From Lutjanus erythropterus (Eukaryota > Chordata > Actinopteri > Lutjaniformes > Lutjanidae): a DNA stretch of 64,000 nucleotides. The translations under genes were made by a program, and so were the position numbers. The stretch lies in assembly GCA_020091685.1 (NCBI GenBank), contig CM034603.1, positions 16,950,596 to 17,014,595 of the forward strand, given 5' to 3'. This document shows, in pieces, positions 11,253 through 26,700 of the stretch (its first letter is position 1; the number at the start of each line of letters is the position of its first letter). Below the pieces are notes generated by a model, which was given only the letters and a program-made list of their open reading frames with translations, was not told the DNA's origin and did no database searches.

Positions 11253-13199
11253 GTGAGTAAAGTGTTAATGTTTGTATTTCTGCCAGTTGGTTAAAGAGAC
11301 AGATGCAAAAAACAGATACAAACACATGACCTGCTGGAGATATCATGAACTCCCAGTGCGTCAACTTCAAATGTATCGTATAGTTATTTGATGCATGTCT
11401 CTGTCTCTTTCATCTGTCCAATAACGCTTCATTGCATGCCAGCAGAGGGTTCAAAAGAGCTGCAGGGGCTCAGAAGCAAGCTCAGTGTAGTTTCATTCAC
11501 CGTTCATTTGCCCAGTTAGCGCACGGCTACGTGTAAGGATGTCCATGTCGATTACAGGTTTCACTTTTACACTGTAAGAGGACGAGACAGCTGCTCAGAT
11601 GTGGACTGCACTAATACTAAATTTGATGCCGTTGTCTCATTTTTTAGTTTCATAACAAAGATACTCAGCATGAAAAGAGTTTCCATCCAGATGTAACACA
11701 AAATTGAACCAAATATCCAGAAAATCTGAAAAACAATGTTTAATTCTTTGGAAGCTGAAAACAACCATGCCTGGAATTATTTTTTAGGGCTGTTATCTCA
11801 AGATCACAAGTTAATTATTTAATTATCTCAAGGCTTGTTTTCTCGAGATAGCAAAAGAAGTAACAGTTACAAGAATGGTCGTTCGTGGCTTCCATATATA
11901 TATTTTCACCACTTTATAATGTGATTGTTATGAGTTGAGTGCATTGAGATAAACAGGTGGTAGCAGTAAGTTTGATGTGCCATTAAACCATTGCAGAAGA
12001 AGAGGGCGAAACAAGATGTAATTTAAAGAGCACTGTCAAAGCTCAAACTATAGAAACATGTAAACAATGTAGAAAACATGATTGAAGTGAGGCATTTATG
12101 TTTGTTTCAAATTCGAGGAATGTCACTCATCTCCTCATTGTCCTACACAGATCTGATGTTTTGGTTAGATGTCTTAACGGGTCCAAAAATTTTTGCCCAG
12201 ACATCTTCTACCTGTACCAGACCTGTCTATTGTAGGTAGGACCTGGACCCAGGGTTGCCAGGTCTGTGTGACAAAACCAGCCAAGTGGCAGATCAGAACA
12301 GCCAAAAATCAGCCCACCGGCCAACAAACTCAGCGTCAGTGGGCAAAGAATATAGACATGTTTTGAGTTTGTATGTTAGTGTGTGTTTGATGTGTCCCAT
12401 GACCATTTGTTTACATGCTAATCTGGAGTCAGTTTGACATTATATGGGTATAAATAAATGATTTAATTTAATAATAATAATTTAATAATGTCACTTGCAT
12501 GGGAAATATGTCTATCCAGCCAGCAGACAAAAAAAAAAAATCAACCCATGACAACACTTCAAAAGTAACCCAGATCTATGAGAAAAACGTGCACCTCACA
12601 ACCTTATTTGGATCCAAGCATTACCAAGAATTGCTGGACCCCAACCCAGCCACACAGACCCAGTTGGTACCAGTTTCAAGGCTTGTTACTATTATTTTGA
12701 AACAAATTTGACATAGTGGTCAAAGCATGTAATGGTAACATCATGTGAAGCTCTGCAGGCTTTTTTCCCTGCAAGCTTACATACATTGTGAAAGAAGCAG
12801 CTGTAAAATGGTGGATAAAGGTTTTTGTGCATCGCAACCCCCGCAAAATGACTCATTTCAATGTCAGGATTTGATCCATTCAGTCCAATAACATTTAGAA
12901 AATCCAGAAGAGCCACGTGATTGAATTATTATACCCCCATTCAAGTTGGCATAGGGAAAAACTGGAAGTTAGCCACGTAGCCAGCAGAGGCCCCTACTGT
13001 GTTTGCTCTATTGTCTGTCCAATGTAGAAGTTGGCTTCATGCGTTACTGAGCAGCTCTTCAAGGAATGAATAGAGGCCCGCCTCCAGCGCTGTATCCAGT
13101 TTTCCCTTATACATCCATTGTGTTTGGCTCTTGTGGCTCTTGTGGTTTTGTCACCTTATTTCCCAGCCTGCTCTCTCTCATCTTAACATTGCAAGTTAC

Positions 13200-13270
<71 letters not shown>

Positions 13271-14049
13271 CACTTCTATCGTGATCAGCACTGTCTGAGC
13301 CCAACTGGATCTTCTCAGATACACTGCAGTGTTACATATAATGTTAAACAAACCCAGGACCCATAGTAATAGAATGGGACTGACCATATAAACGTGAATT
13401 TAAACTCGTAAATGTCCTGGGTTGAGTCTTGGGTCCTCAGGTTCAGGCAAAGACCTCAAGTTTTTGTCTCTTCAGTGAAGCTTGAGGGGATGTTTAAGTC
13501 AAATTCCTCACGTGTCATCATGCATTTCCTAAATCTGTTTCCATGGCACTTTGTTTTTGTTGATACACCAATTTTTCTGCCTTAGCAAAGTGTAAAAAAA
13601 GTGTTTTCAGTGCACAAATTGAAATTGCACATTAAGAGCAAGTAGATGGACTAAATAGATCTTGCTCGGAAAATTTCATTAATCTCAGTTGTATCAGGTA
13701 ACACAAAAGAAATCAAAGGAGTGCATTAATCATGCATCTGCCTGGTGTCTCCTCTGGTTTTCAGCTCACACTGACTCGCAGCCCGGGTGATTGATTTTTG
13801 TGTTGAAGTCAATTACAGCCTGTCTGATAGAGCTGTGACGTCACCTGTCACTTGAGAAGAATTGTAAAGGTGATTGATCAGCTGTGGTTAGGTCTAGAGA
13901 AGATGAGAATCAAATTGATAGAAAATCCCTGTCTCTTAGATGCATAGATGTAAATGAGCATACCTCTTCATGTTTAAACAAGGCAAAGCGGTTTTGTGCA
14001 GTGCTGTGATTTACTATAGAAATCATTTGTATCTGTGTTTGCATATTAC

Positions 14050-14088
<39 letters not shown>

Positions 14089-17000
14089 CAAGAATCTGAT
14101 CTGGGTGGATGTATAACTTCCCAGGGCCACAGCATTGAAACTGTTTAATATTCAGCAACATCAGATTATGGCCCGCACCATCTGCCCAACCTTTCCACAT
14201 AATGGTCCTGCTATTATAATGAGATCAGCTCGTAAAACAAATAGGAAACAGTGTGTGCGGTATTTGTCAGTGAGTGACAGATTAAACTGGAAGAAAGGAA
14301 AGCAAAGACCAGACCACCAAGGTTATCACTGCAACTGTCTAAACAACAATTTCATAAGATGCTGCAGGGCTGGCAAAGTTGATTCAAAGGATTTCAAAGT
14401 AAGAGAGAGAGTGTGTGTGTGTGTGTAGGTGTACTGTTCGACCTGTCAGCAGACAATCAACAGTTATGGGCCTGATTTTCTAAAGGCACTGACAGCACAT
14501 CATCAGGTAAATAGGTGCTTATTCTGAAGTTCTCTCTTTATACTTGATGTTCAGATGCACCAGATTTACTTTAGTTAAGCTTTTCAGACGTACCCAAACA
14601 CATACAAATACAGTCCGTTGGTGGTGAAGACAGAAACAACAAATTTAATCAATACAGTGTCCTCAAAATTAAACAACCTTCAGGAAGGTAGTTATGGGCA
14701 TTGTATTGGATTGTATTAGATTGTGTGGGTGTAGCTTGTTGTTATGTTAACTGTGCACAAGAGTCACACTTTTAACTGCACTACTTTCAGGGACGGATTT
14801 AGTCATTTTGGGGAAAACTCAGCCATTTCCCCAGTGTTCCCAGAGTGTAAATGACAACTGTGGTTAGGTTTAGGGCGGCAGATTTACACATCAGCTATTT
14901 AGACTCTAGGAGTAAATAGCATTGTTAGCTACTGACACCTGGGTGCAAATAACATCTGCCAAAGTTAAATCACGTTATTTTACACCAATTGGTTCTCAAA
15001 GAGGGGTCCATGTCAGTGTTGTTGATACTGCGTCCATGTCACAATCAGCACAATCTCATTTAAATCACAACTAAAGTAAAGACTATTTTTATTATCAATT
15101 AATCTGTAAACAATTTTCTTGAATTTCCTTGAATGACTTAATTGCTCGGTCCATGAAATGTCATGTAGTAGTCATCCCAGTTAAAAACCCAAGTCAACAT
15201 ACAATATTCAAATGTCTTGTTTTGTCCTACCAACTGTCCCGAAACCCAAAGATATTTAGATTGGGGTCATAGAATGAGACTGTCATGATGAAAGCAAACT
15301 AGGAAGTCAGTTTATGTTGTTACACAGCGACAAAGTGTGCATAAGGAGGCGGTTGAGGTGGATGGACGGTTCAACAAAACATCAGACTTTAGCACAGAAG
15401 GCCGCTGCTAGTTTCTTGGGTTTTTTTTAAAGCATGACCACAATCATTCTCTAACCACGTGTTTATTATTGTAACCATGATGATGATGTTGATTTAACCC
15501 AAACCATGATGAAAAAATACACAAACCAAGTTGTTTTATGCCCCAACCAAACTGTAACCATAGTGTTGTCACATCATAAACCAACTTTGCTCTTCAGTAG
15601 TGGTTTGTAACAGTTTTGGGAGGCGCAGACAAAAATGTCATTCTGCTCGCTGTTTGCATCAAATACAAACAAAACTAGCAAGAATTTACATATGAGAAGC
15701 TTGAACATTTTTTTTGCTTGAAGGATAATTCATTGATCATTGAAATAGCTGCTGATTAAGTTTTCGCTGATTGACTATGGATGCTGATATGTCTAATGTG
15801 GTGTTGCAAACCTGTACATCCGGTAAACGTAGTAAAATAATGCTGCATACACATTTTTTGTCAGATAATTAAAAGTATATCCACTAACAGGCTGGATATT
15901 ATTGAGAATGGTGGTCAAACATTTCTACTGAAAATCATTGAAGAATATATGTGATGTTTGCTTGACACAACCTTAGATATACTGTCTGTAAAACACTGTA
16001 AACACCAGACCTCCTGTATGTTGTTTTCTCTCTGTGCAGCAAACCTGGCTGCCACTGACATCATCTTCTTGGTGTGCTGCGTCCCCTTCACTGCCACCCT
16101 CTATCCCCTCCCTGGATGGATCTTTGGCAACTTCATGTGCAAATTTGTCGCCTTTCTACAGCAGGTAAAAACACGACTCACGTTTATCAATCTCATCACA
16201 AACATAATTGCAGTTTTCTCGGCTCAAAAATGTGCTTTCACACACACGGAAGTGTTATTATGTTGGGATTTTTACAGCACAAAGGGTCCTGAAAAAGGAC
16301 GTTTGACAAAAATGTTGGATTTGCTCCTAAACCGAACAAGCAAATAATGAATTAATCCAATAAATTTAGTCACAGCGACATTTAGGAACATGGTACAATC
16401 AAATGGAGCAGCCAGTGCATACTGGTTTCATAACTCAGCTCTGTGTCACCGAAAAACCAATCTTTTTAATCCACTCTAGGGGGGTGGGGGGTGGGGGGGG
16501 GGTACAGCCTGCCCTTTCAAAATGACAGAGAACAGTCTCAAGAAAGCGTCGGTCCAAGCAGAGCCATTTTTGCCTTCAATTCTGCTTTTTCGAAAGAGAG
16601 GTTTCATCCACACAGCTGGCAGTTGATGGCAGCAGATACATCAAAGTGTATATCAAAGAAACACAAAAGGATGTCCAAGATACAATCGGGTCCAACAGAG
16701 GAGAAAGACACAGATTTTAAAGAAATATTAACATGACCCACTTAACCATCAGCAGCTGTTCAGAGAGCATCAAACCTTCTACATATGGTGGTGGTGTGCT
16801 GGTATAGAGAGCAATGATGTGGAGCCTCAGTCTGCAGGCAGTTTGTGAGGTTTTAACAAGAAGAATGGTCCAGTGTGAGCACAGAGTGATGAGAGTCTTT
16901 TAAATACACTATACTATATATACACTTGTATGTTCATGTGCAGTTTTGTCTCAAACCCACCTCTCAACGGGGGTTGGATCATCCAATCAACTTGCTTGAT

Positions 17001-20000
17001 GCAGAATGCATAGTTGAGATTTGGGAGGAGTAAGCTTCAGTAACCTGTTTAGCCATAAAACCGTTCTCTCCATATATTCACAGAGACTTTACATGTCTTC
17101 TAGCCCTGTTTTAATTTATAGGGCTGTTTTCTTTAGTCAAATCAGATTTGGCTGTTCTATGTAAATCTCAGAATTTGTCTCCTTTTTTTTTATAATGCAG
17201 TGCAACACTAAATTTCTATATGAGCGTACATGAGTATGTTTTACCAGTAAGACTCGTGATTTACTGCCTTTCTTCATCATCTGTGATGTGAAAACATCAG
17301 ATTTTCACATAGTCAGAGAAAGTAAAAGTGTGCATCTTCCTGTAGTAAAATCAGCAGAACTGCAGAGCTTCTCTCCCAAGGCTGCAGCAAGTCCAGCATC
17401 ACCTGCACGGCACGTTCTGCACTCCTTTAGGTTGTCGATTCATTGATGAATTTATTTTGACCAAAGCAGAGTTATCGTGGGGGCAGTGGAAAATGAACCA
17501 AGATGTTTTTGATTGGTTTTATTTAGTTCCCATAAAGTTTGAAAGAAGCTGACAATGATGCAAAAGGATTCTGGTGAGTTTGGCGAGAGCAATTAAACAG
17601 CTGTTTCTGGTTAAACAAACCGTATCTTACTCTTTAAAATAAGGTCTCTCGCTGTAGCCATCCTTTCCATAATGTTGTCAGACACTAACAATAACAATGA
17701 GTTATATATCAGTGGCAAAAAAGCACAAGCAACATGCAAGAAAGTAAACGTCTGGATGATTCACATTTGCAGCCTGTCATGCTGTTGCAATGTTCCGTGT
17801 ACAATGATACAGCAAAAATACGAGAGCTGAAACAACCACTCTTTTCACAACAGCGCATATGATCCTGAAGATATTTTTGTACACCAGCCAATATAATTCC
17901 TCATTCAAATTTTGTCCCTGTGCATTTTTGCAAACTTCAATCTGTCCATTATCTTGTAACTGTAATGCACACTGACTGACAAAGACTGGAGGAATCTTGG
18001 TTGACTACAGGAACTTAATGATTTGAATTGTCAACTATCAGGGGACAGCCCTATTAATTTAATTTTGCTCCAGTATGTTCACCAGGTACTACCTAACTTT
18101 GTCTCTCTGTTGTTTGGTGCTGAACAGGTAGCATAGAGTGGGTTTCACAGAGCTTTTGAACTGAGTACAACTGCCAGCTCTGTCAGAAGGTGGGTTGATG
18201 AAAACAGTGAGACTGAACCAAAACAGTAAAGTTGTGGGCTGTAAATCCAAAATAATGAACTGAAAGATACTGAAACACTTGGTGGTAATCCTCTGTGGGT
18301 TTGTCACTTTATGCAACAACTTTTACAAACATAAATTAATTTCATCATTTGTTCTTAAAATATGGCTTGACAGGGAAGGGCTCAACTGCAAAACAGTCTT
18401 TTTCTGCCATGCCCCATTGCAGAAGCCCAAAAACAGTTCATGCCACCCCAACCCATATTTTTTTAATCAATCATTAACAATGATAGGGGAACTAACTAAT
18501 AACAAATGATCCAAGTTGAATTTTAGTGAAATAAGTCAGCACGATAGCATCAGCAGACTCTTGGGTGTTTTCCTTACATAATTCATATTCATTCAACTCA
18601 TATTTTTTTCCCTGGTCATTCATTCCTCCATTGCAGTGTCTCTACAGCTTACAGTCTGAGAACCACTGCTCCAGGCAGACATGATGATTTATTGATGACT
18701 AAAGGCTTACAGGTAGGCAGTGATAAGCAGGCAGATTCAGATTGCAGCTAAGAAGCAGGTAACAGAAGCTCAAAAATGAAACCATAAACTAAGAAAGCAA
18801 CACTGCATTGCAACAACCAGACAGAGTCTAAGTGGGAATGGACCAGTTAAGTATCTGCAGAGCTGATGAGGCAAAGAGATGCAGCTGGGTGGGAAAGATG
18901 AGTGAAGTGGGATCAGGTGTGAAGGTGGGCGGGACAGTCAGATGATGTGGAACAGAGAAGAAACCATGTGGTGGACAGATGGATCAGAGCAGCCACGCGT
19001 CACTTCCCTTGACCGCACCGGATTTTGGGTCAAAACAAGCGCTGTTAAAGTGAAAGCGTCAAATAGAGAAGACTAGTGTCATTACCATAATGACAATAAC
19101 AGACTACTAAACCAGCAAAATAGTGTCTTAAAAAGTGGCAGATGTCTGAAATACATTACATGGAGATTCAATAAGGTATTTGTATATGTTAGTATACGAC
19201 CTCCAGCCAATCTGTGGAGCCGTTCTTCCACTTTGATTGACAAAGACATAGCATGATTGTTCACCTGACTGCCCAGAGGAATATGGTTTTCTTATTTTAT
19301 GCGTTTAAACTGGCAAAGACCTCAGAATTTGTATTGACCACCTGCCAGGTTGAAGTGGTTGTTTTCAAGCAAAGTAGCCAGATGGTTGCTCAGGTCTACA
19401 GAAAAAGACAGTGACGGGGCAGTGGAGGCGAGGGACTAGAGCTGGGCACACACAGTACTATTTTGACTGTCCCAGACAAAAGATGACCAGTGTAAAGGCA
19501 ATGTGGCAATATCTTTGGTCACAGCTCCAAAACAGTGGTCCTATGTTGCACTGTGAAAGAGGTTCAAAGACAACCATTCTGGAAAAATTTCAGACAGTGA
19601 TTTAAATTTATGATAACCATCTCACAGTGTTACTGCTGCTATGACCTCTGCTAACCAACCACTAGGGCTGTAGTGTGCGTCAGCAGACAAAGACAGATCA
19701 TATCGGTTGATGCTGCGAGGCACAAATCTATTTTTATATATGTATTTATAGCATACTTACAAATACGTAACCTTACCTCAAGCTCTTTTTGCAAAAGTCG
19801 GTGTCTTTTCCCTCGCCACAACTGGGCCCACATCTCCTCCTCCTCCTCTTAACACACATAACAACACACAAGACATAAAGACCACTATTGCAACAACTCA
19901 GTTTTTGTTCAGCTTCACTGATCATCACAGATGAATGATACTTGCTGAAGACATTTTCTTGTATATTGATTTCATCATAGCCCATGATTCAGTAGGTATG

Positions 20001-22383
20001 ATCATTGTTCAGTCTACATACATCAATTTTCAAGTCGTATCTAAGTTTATTGGTTCCATGTTGCTGGTTCCTTGTTGTTGAAATCTCACAGTCTGTAGAG
20101 GTGCGACAGATTTGTGAATAGCCAGATTGTAAACTCTAACGTTCTCCTTGACAGTGATGTAAATCCACTTCTACTTGTTGCTTCTGCACTTTGCTCTGCG
20201 CCCCATGCTGACAGAATATACCATTAATAATCAAGAGTGAAACACAGCAGGGAACTTAAACCCCATGGTGGTCATTGAAGTTATTACATGTACATATTTT
20301 CTTCTTATTTGCACAAATGCATCATCAAGGAGAAACTGAGCAAAGGCTGCAACTTGTTGACTCCATGCAGCTTATCTAAAGAGGACAGCCAATTAAAACA
20401 TCCTTAAACTCACAGTGTGTGAAAATGTGTGAGTGTGATGCCCAGATCTTTAAAAGCCATGTTTCTCTGCTACACTGTAATTACTCTAAACCACACACTA
20501 ATAATTGTGCACTACTAAAAATAAGCTCGATTAGCATGCAGACTTTGATAGCTTTAAAAGGTTATATTGTCAATGGGGGCGCATCTTTTTTTTTTTAATC
20601 AGCGCCCTGTCAACACTGTTTCACAGAGGGGAAAAAAGAACGAAAATATGCTGTGAGTTTTATTAATTTTATTTATTTTGTTTGGAGATTAAGTCTTCTT
20701 CATTCATTATCAAGCTAGATGGGAGGAGGAGACGATTTGTCAGGCTTAAATAATAATAAAAAAAAAGATCTTGAATGCATAATGACTAGATGTTGACAGC
20801 TAATTTGAGTTTAAAATAGTGGGATGTCAGTCTGAGAGGCAGACCAAGAACCCAGGCAGGCAGGCAAAAAGGCTAAAAGCATTTTTAATTGAATCATAGA
20901 CATAATTTAGCCTTTTCTTCTTAACATGGAGACTAGTGCCTTTCAAGCTTGTTTTTGATGAAACAATGACTCCTGAGGGTGACGATCGAGCCTGAACCTT
21001 CTTCTCTGAAAACTGGAAAAAGAAATTGTCTGTCAAGCAGCCTCTTGTAGATTAGTCAGTGTTTCTGTCTGTCAGCACAACCGTTCTCTCTGCCTTTCAT
21101 CGCTCAATCCTGCATGTGTGTTAAAACATTTTAATCAGTTTCTGTGAACAGAGACCCGCCATCATTTATTATCACGTGCATGAGCGAAGGGTAATTAGGT
21201 TTTTAATGATTATAATTTGACTGGAGAACTGACCGCTCTGTTCAAAGAAAAATTGACTATTAACCTGAGTGGGGTCTCAAAATCTACACAATTCAATGAA
21301 AACAACCAAAGGGGAACAGCACGGGAAGTGAACTATGCCTTCTGTATTTGCACCCATCATCAGTCTCTGTTGAAGCAACAGAACATGACAGATTACTCGA
21401 CTACTGTTACTGTTTCACAGAGTACAATTGATTTTACCAAAGCAGAGAATGACCAAAGGCCTGATAGGACTGTTAATAAAGACTGTGAAAGAGACTGATG
21501 AATTTTCACAAGTACAACTCAAGTCTTGCTGTTTAAATCAATAGCTAGCTGTGATTTTATTCTTAACCAAATTTCTCAAAACAGAGAATAGCGATAGCAA
21601 TACCACTAAATGGTGATAATACTAAAATCTCATCCCTGTACAGCCAGATCCCCTGTTTAACTACCTCACATGAACTCCTTTTAAACTCACATATTGTCTC
21701 ACTTACTGCTGAAATATTTATTTAATTGCAGGAAAAAAGGGTAAATAAAATACACTGAACAGAATCTGTATTTTGTTTATTCCAGGGGAATAGTGGTAAT
21801 GAAAGAAAGAGTGAGACTGCTGCAGCAACAACCCATGTTACTCTTAGCAACAATATCTGATGACCGTCCATCCGTCAGTCATGTTAGACAAGGCCGACTG
21901 TTTATCTATTATGCAAAACAACATTAAGCTTTCAAATCTTGGCTCCAAAACTCACATCTCCACAAGTATTTTCTAATATTTATGCAGCCAGGGAGACAGA
22001 CTCTGCTTTTTATTAGACAAAGGTTCGTCCACTAGCACCATCCTCCAGATAGACTTCAACTGTTAGATCTGTTTCTGGTAAAGGTTTTTAAAAAATAACA
22101 ACAGTAAAATAAACCATTTGTCATGTTGATGTGGGTGTAATGACCTTTTCAGCCTCTAGAGGGGGCTGATAGGACTTTACACTTTCAGTCATGCAACTAT
22201 ATAACTTGAAAATCTCCTGCAGACACCTGTTGATGTTGTTAGATGTCATACTGCGCATTGCATCACTGGTGATCACTGGTGATGAAAACAGGTAAAAACT
22301 TAGGAGAAAAAAAGTTTCCTGTACATCTTTGTAAAGCGTCTTTGAGTGTCCTAAAAAGCGCTATATAAGTATAATGTATTATT

Positions 22384-22414
<31 letters not shown>

Positions 22415-23761
22415 TCATCTGTTATTCCTTCTTACTTCACTTTGGTGCAAATCAATCTCAAATTAAACATTTATTAAAAACCTGGAAGATGAAATGTACT
22501 CCAGTTTGCTGATGAGTAAAAAGAAAGTGTGCATTTGGTCTGCGAACATTTTTTCTCTCCAAAGCAAAAAGAAAAAAGAAGCACGTATGTTTTTTCTCCT
22601 ATATTTATATAATGTACCCTGATGCTACTTTTCTTTCGTTTCTGGAAAAGGCTTATTTTTAACATAGACTGAGTAAGTACAACACTCAGACAGCACATGC
22701 TGAACATATCCCTTTGAAACTGAAGGGCTACATGTCTGCTTTTATTTTTGTTTCTTTCTCTCTTCACCTTGGAGGACCCTCCCTCTTCAACAAATGAATC
22801 CAACATAGAGTTTTCTGCTTTTCACACCTCCTTCTCTATTCTGAGAAGGATGTTTCAGTGAATACAGTGTCTCTGTTTTCTTTGCAGTTCCACAGTTTGG
22901 GTCACTGCTGTTGTCTTGAGAGGTCATGGAAGTTACAGTTAGAGGTGGTGGTTATTTAAGAGAAAGAGAGGGTGACAAAGACAGCTCGTCTCTCCTCCCC
23001 AACATCAGTATTTTACATCAATAACTAATAATTAACATCAGAGTTCGGACACTGATTAGAAAAACACCTACTGGAAACATTCGACAGAAATGATAGATTT
23101 CTTTTAATGAATATATTAAGTGATTGCATGAATTTCCAACCTTAGATAAACTACATCTTCAATAATAATAAAAGATGAAAAGAACAATGTGGGGTCCTAC
23201 TTTCTATATTTTTCTTTTATCTTCAGGCTTTTTCCAAATAAATGATGTCTGACATTTTTCAAAAGGATAGCATATAGATGGTCTTCACATCACAGTCTCA
23301 TTCTCACGTATATTATCTGTCTCATGTACTAGAAACAAATTATAGTGCCAGTTTAAAGGAATAGTTCACTCAAAATAGAATTATTTGTGGACTGAAAAAA
23401 CTCAGCAACAGACAATCAGCATGATGATGAGTAGATCATGACAGAATTCTTATTTTGGGGTGAAAAACCCTTTGATCAAATTTCACAAAAAGTTATTTTT
23501 ATGTAAGATAGTAAATGTAACTTTAAACTTGAAGTTACAACCAGCAGGTTGATAGCTTAGCTGAACATCACTTAGCTTAGTCTATTGGAAAGAGTGGAAG
23601 CAGGGATTACTGCCCTGGCTAGTTTTAGCATAACTCCTCTTAAAACCACAAATTGTTGTTTAGCATTTCAGTATTTTATTTAAAAAAGAGAACATTAATA
23701 AGTGAGCTTGAGATGGTTTCCACCTTTTACATATGAATGGATCATTTGAAAAACAAACAAA

Positions 23762-23793
<32 letters not shown>

Positions 23794-26700
23794 GCCAGAT
23801 ACCTCATTTTTAAATTAATTTTCCTATCATGTTTTTTATGCAATCCATGGAAATATCAATCAAACTGATTTTGGGTTGTTTTAATAAGATATGTCAAAAA
23901 GTTGTAATTTTCATGACATGACTTTTTTACTGTCCACTCAAGGGAATATCAATCAAACTGTTGCTGGTTTATTCATTTCAAGAATGACTTTTATCTGTTT
24001 TTCAAACAAACTCCTCATGTTTTTGCATAGGCTACATGTATTACAATATTACTGTGCACTCTGTGGAATATCTGTCAAACTCGTGCTGTTTTATTCATGT
24101 TTTTTTGTTGTTTTACTCATATTAAGAATGGGATTTATCTGTTTTTGCAAATGAACCATATACTATAGCATAAGCTACAGACATTACAGTGGTATTAATT
24201 GTGGCAAGACAGCAAATAAGCGTCTTTCCCAAGAACATAAAGTCAGAAGTAAACAAATTTCAACAGTTGCAATTTTCACTGCTACTTACTGATTATGGAC
24301 ATTATCTGTAAAACCATTTGTGTATCTAATCAACAACAATCAAACATGAATTATATTAAGTATTTTGCACTCTTTCATCCAAGCCTTTACAAACACAATC
24401 ACACGTTATTGTTTTGGGGAAGATGTACAAAAACGGATCCTCCTTTTGTAAAACATTATTCAGTCTTCCCTCATCTCATTAAAAGACACAAGAAAAAATG
24501 GAGATCTAAATAAATTTTCTCTGCAGCGTTCAAGCCTGTTGCTTTGAGTAGACATGCATCATGCATTAAAGATGGCATATACTTAATGCGCCAGGCTTCT
24601 TAAAAATCTTAAACCTCAGTGGTGCCAACACTGAACTCATAGTGACCCTTCTCTGTCTCTCTCTTCATATCCTTTCAAACACTGATGTGGTGCCCGAGCC
24701 CTCTGGACGGTAATGAGCGCTAGCTTCGCAGTCACAGATAAGAGGTGGAGAGACATAGCAAGAGGAAAGAGGCGGATACATAAGAGGAACATAATTAGAT
24801 CCTATTTAGAGAAGAGCATAGAGAGAACTTCTGACCCCTCATTCTCACCCTGCTGCACATATTTCAAAGCAGTATGGATCAGTTCACCACCATCATTTTT
24901 GTGAAGGGTATTGAAAATCAATGAACAGATGTGTAAGGGAGGAAAACATTGATGGAGACTCTGTAGTCAGGGTGCTTTCTTCTAAAATAGTGTTTTTTAT
25001 CAGCGAGTGACGTCTGAGACTGTGAATTTTAAGATAAAGTGGACTCAGACCCTACAAGTCCCAAAATATTTCCATGAATTCCGCATTTGTCCTTAAATTA
25101 GCGTTCTTCTGATGTGCCCAAATTTAACTGACTCAAGCATCATTGAACCCTATTAAAAATTAAATTGAGTGATTTGTTCATATGCTAATTAAAAATACTT
25201 ATCGCAAACACAGCCTCCTCTCTGCTTCCCGTCTGCATGTTTCCTCCTGCGCTCGTCTCGTCCCACGTGCTCTTTAGTTTACAAGCACGAGAGCTCATTA
25301 GCAAAAAAAAAAAACTCAGACGAGCTGGAGAGCAAATCTGAAATATAGACAGTTTTTGAGGACAAAAAAGCTTCTTAATGAGGTTAATGATTAGGGCTGC
25401 ATAAGGCTGAATGCACAGGACATGATTAGAAAGAAACTTCTGCTGCAATTAGTCAAACTGTTTTAGGTGATCTCATGAATTTGTGATAGACTTCCTGCAA
25501 AAAAACAGCATCCTCTGATACTGTAGCTTGTGCACAAGCTGTGGATTTTTTACATTGTAAAAGTGTATCATTTGAAGCTTTGAGTTTGCATCACTGGAGA
25601 TAATCACTGACATTTTACATCTGTAATACAAGTTTTAAAATTGCTACACGTACTTTTTTAAAACACAGATTGTCTGCGGGGAGCAGAGCATTTATTTTCA
25701 GCGGTAGAACCGATGTGTTGGTGTTGAGAGAAAACAATCTGGGTGTAGAGCAGAGGGAGAGAAGATAAATGCTTTAAGACTTAGCTGATAATTAAAGGGA
25801 CAGTGCTGGTGCTGGAAATTGGCTTCAGCTATAAACGTGTACAGCTCATCAGGCCTCTTCATGCATCTGTCAAAGTTTCCTGTGCTTGTACATTACAAAT
25901 AAACTAATAAACTTAGCACTAACTAACTCAACTACCAATTAGTCCCACACGGAGAAACATATGGACTTGTACTTGTTGTGATTGGTCTCATAATGGCTGT
26001 CAACATTTCCTTAAGCAAATAATTCCCCTGTTTGCAGATTTGCAGCATTTTATGTCCCCTGAAGTGCGATGAAGTGAGAGTTGACACATTTTTCTTGAAA
26101 CTTCCTTTTCTTATCAAACACAAAGCATTTTTTTTCTGTGGCTGCTTTTCCATCTCACTTCTACATCTGCTGAGTCGTCCATCAAAATCACTGACTGTAG
26201 CTAACAGCACTCACGTTAATGACAGAACGTGATCCCTGTGACATTCACAAGGTAACACCAGTTGCCATGCAACCAGTAGCTTTCCAGCCGTCCTTCCTAA
26301 CCTGACAGACACTTGTTGGTGTGGTACAGTTGGATGCAGTGGTGGTTTAGTATATTGCATGTATTTAACTGGCATTTCATGTCACGCTAAGCCCTGGATT
26401 CACGTCCTGAATCTGAAAAGGTGTGGTAAGAGTAAAAACCAAAAGCAGCAACTTAACCAAGTTAAACCTCAAACTCAAAGTGGCTTTGGGCCACTGTTAG
26501 TATTTCTGAAAAATAACTTTTTTCCCCATTAATAACATATTTTAGTCCTGCTTCACAAAATGCAGTTCCTATTCATCTTTTTGTTATGAAGAGGTGCTTT
26601 AAATTTTTTCGAACATACTGTTGTTGAACTATAAAAACATTTTGTTGCTTGCAAGATACACAATTAAAAAATGTTCCTCATTATGTTGATTAAAAATGTA

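Larger units (their letters stand above)
11253..16039 (+). other. kiss1r: kiss1r intron 1 (4.8 kb)
   Basis: Bounded by gtgagt and gtgcag. Contains a long (AC)n at 13201-13269, a (GT)n at 14052-14088, a 'cagggttgccagg' dispersed repeat at about 12250-12600 and a repeat containing 'aaaccatgat...gccccaaccaaactgtaacc' at about 15430-15650. Otherwise unremarkable; no nested gene seen on either strand. Confidence 0.85.
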
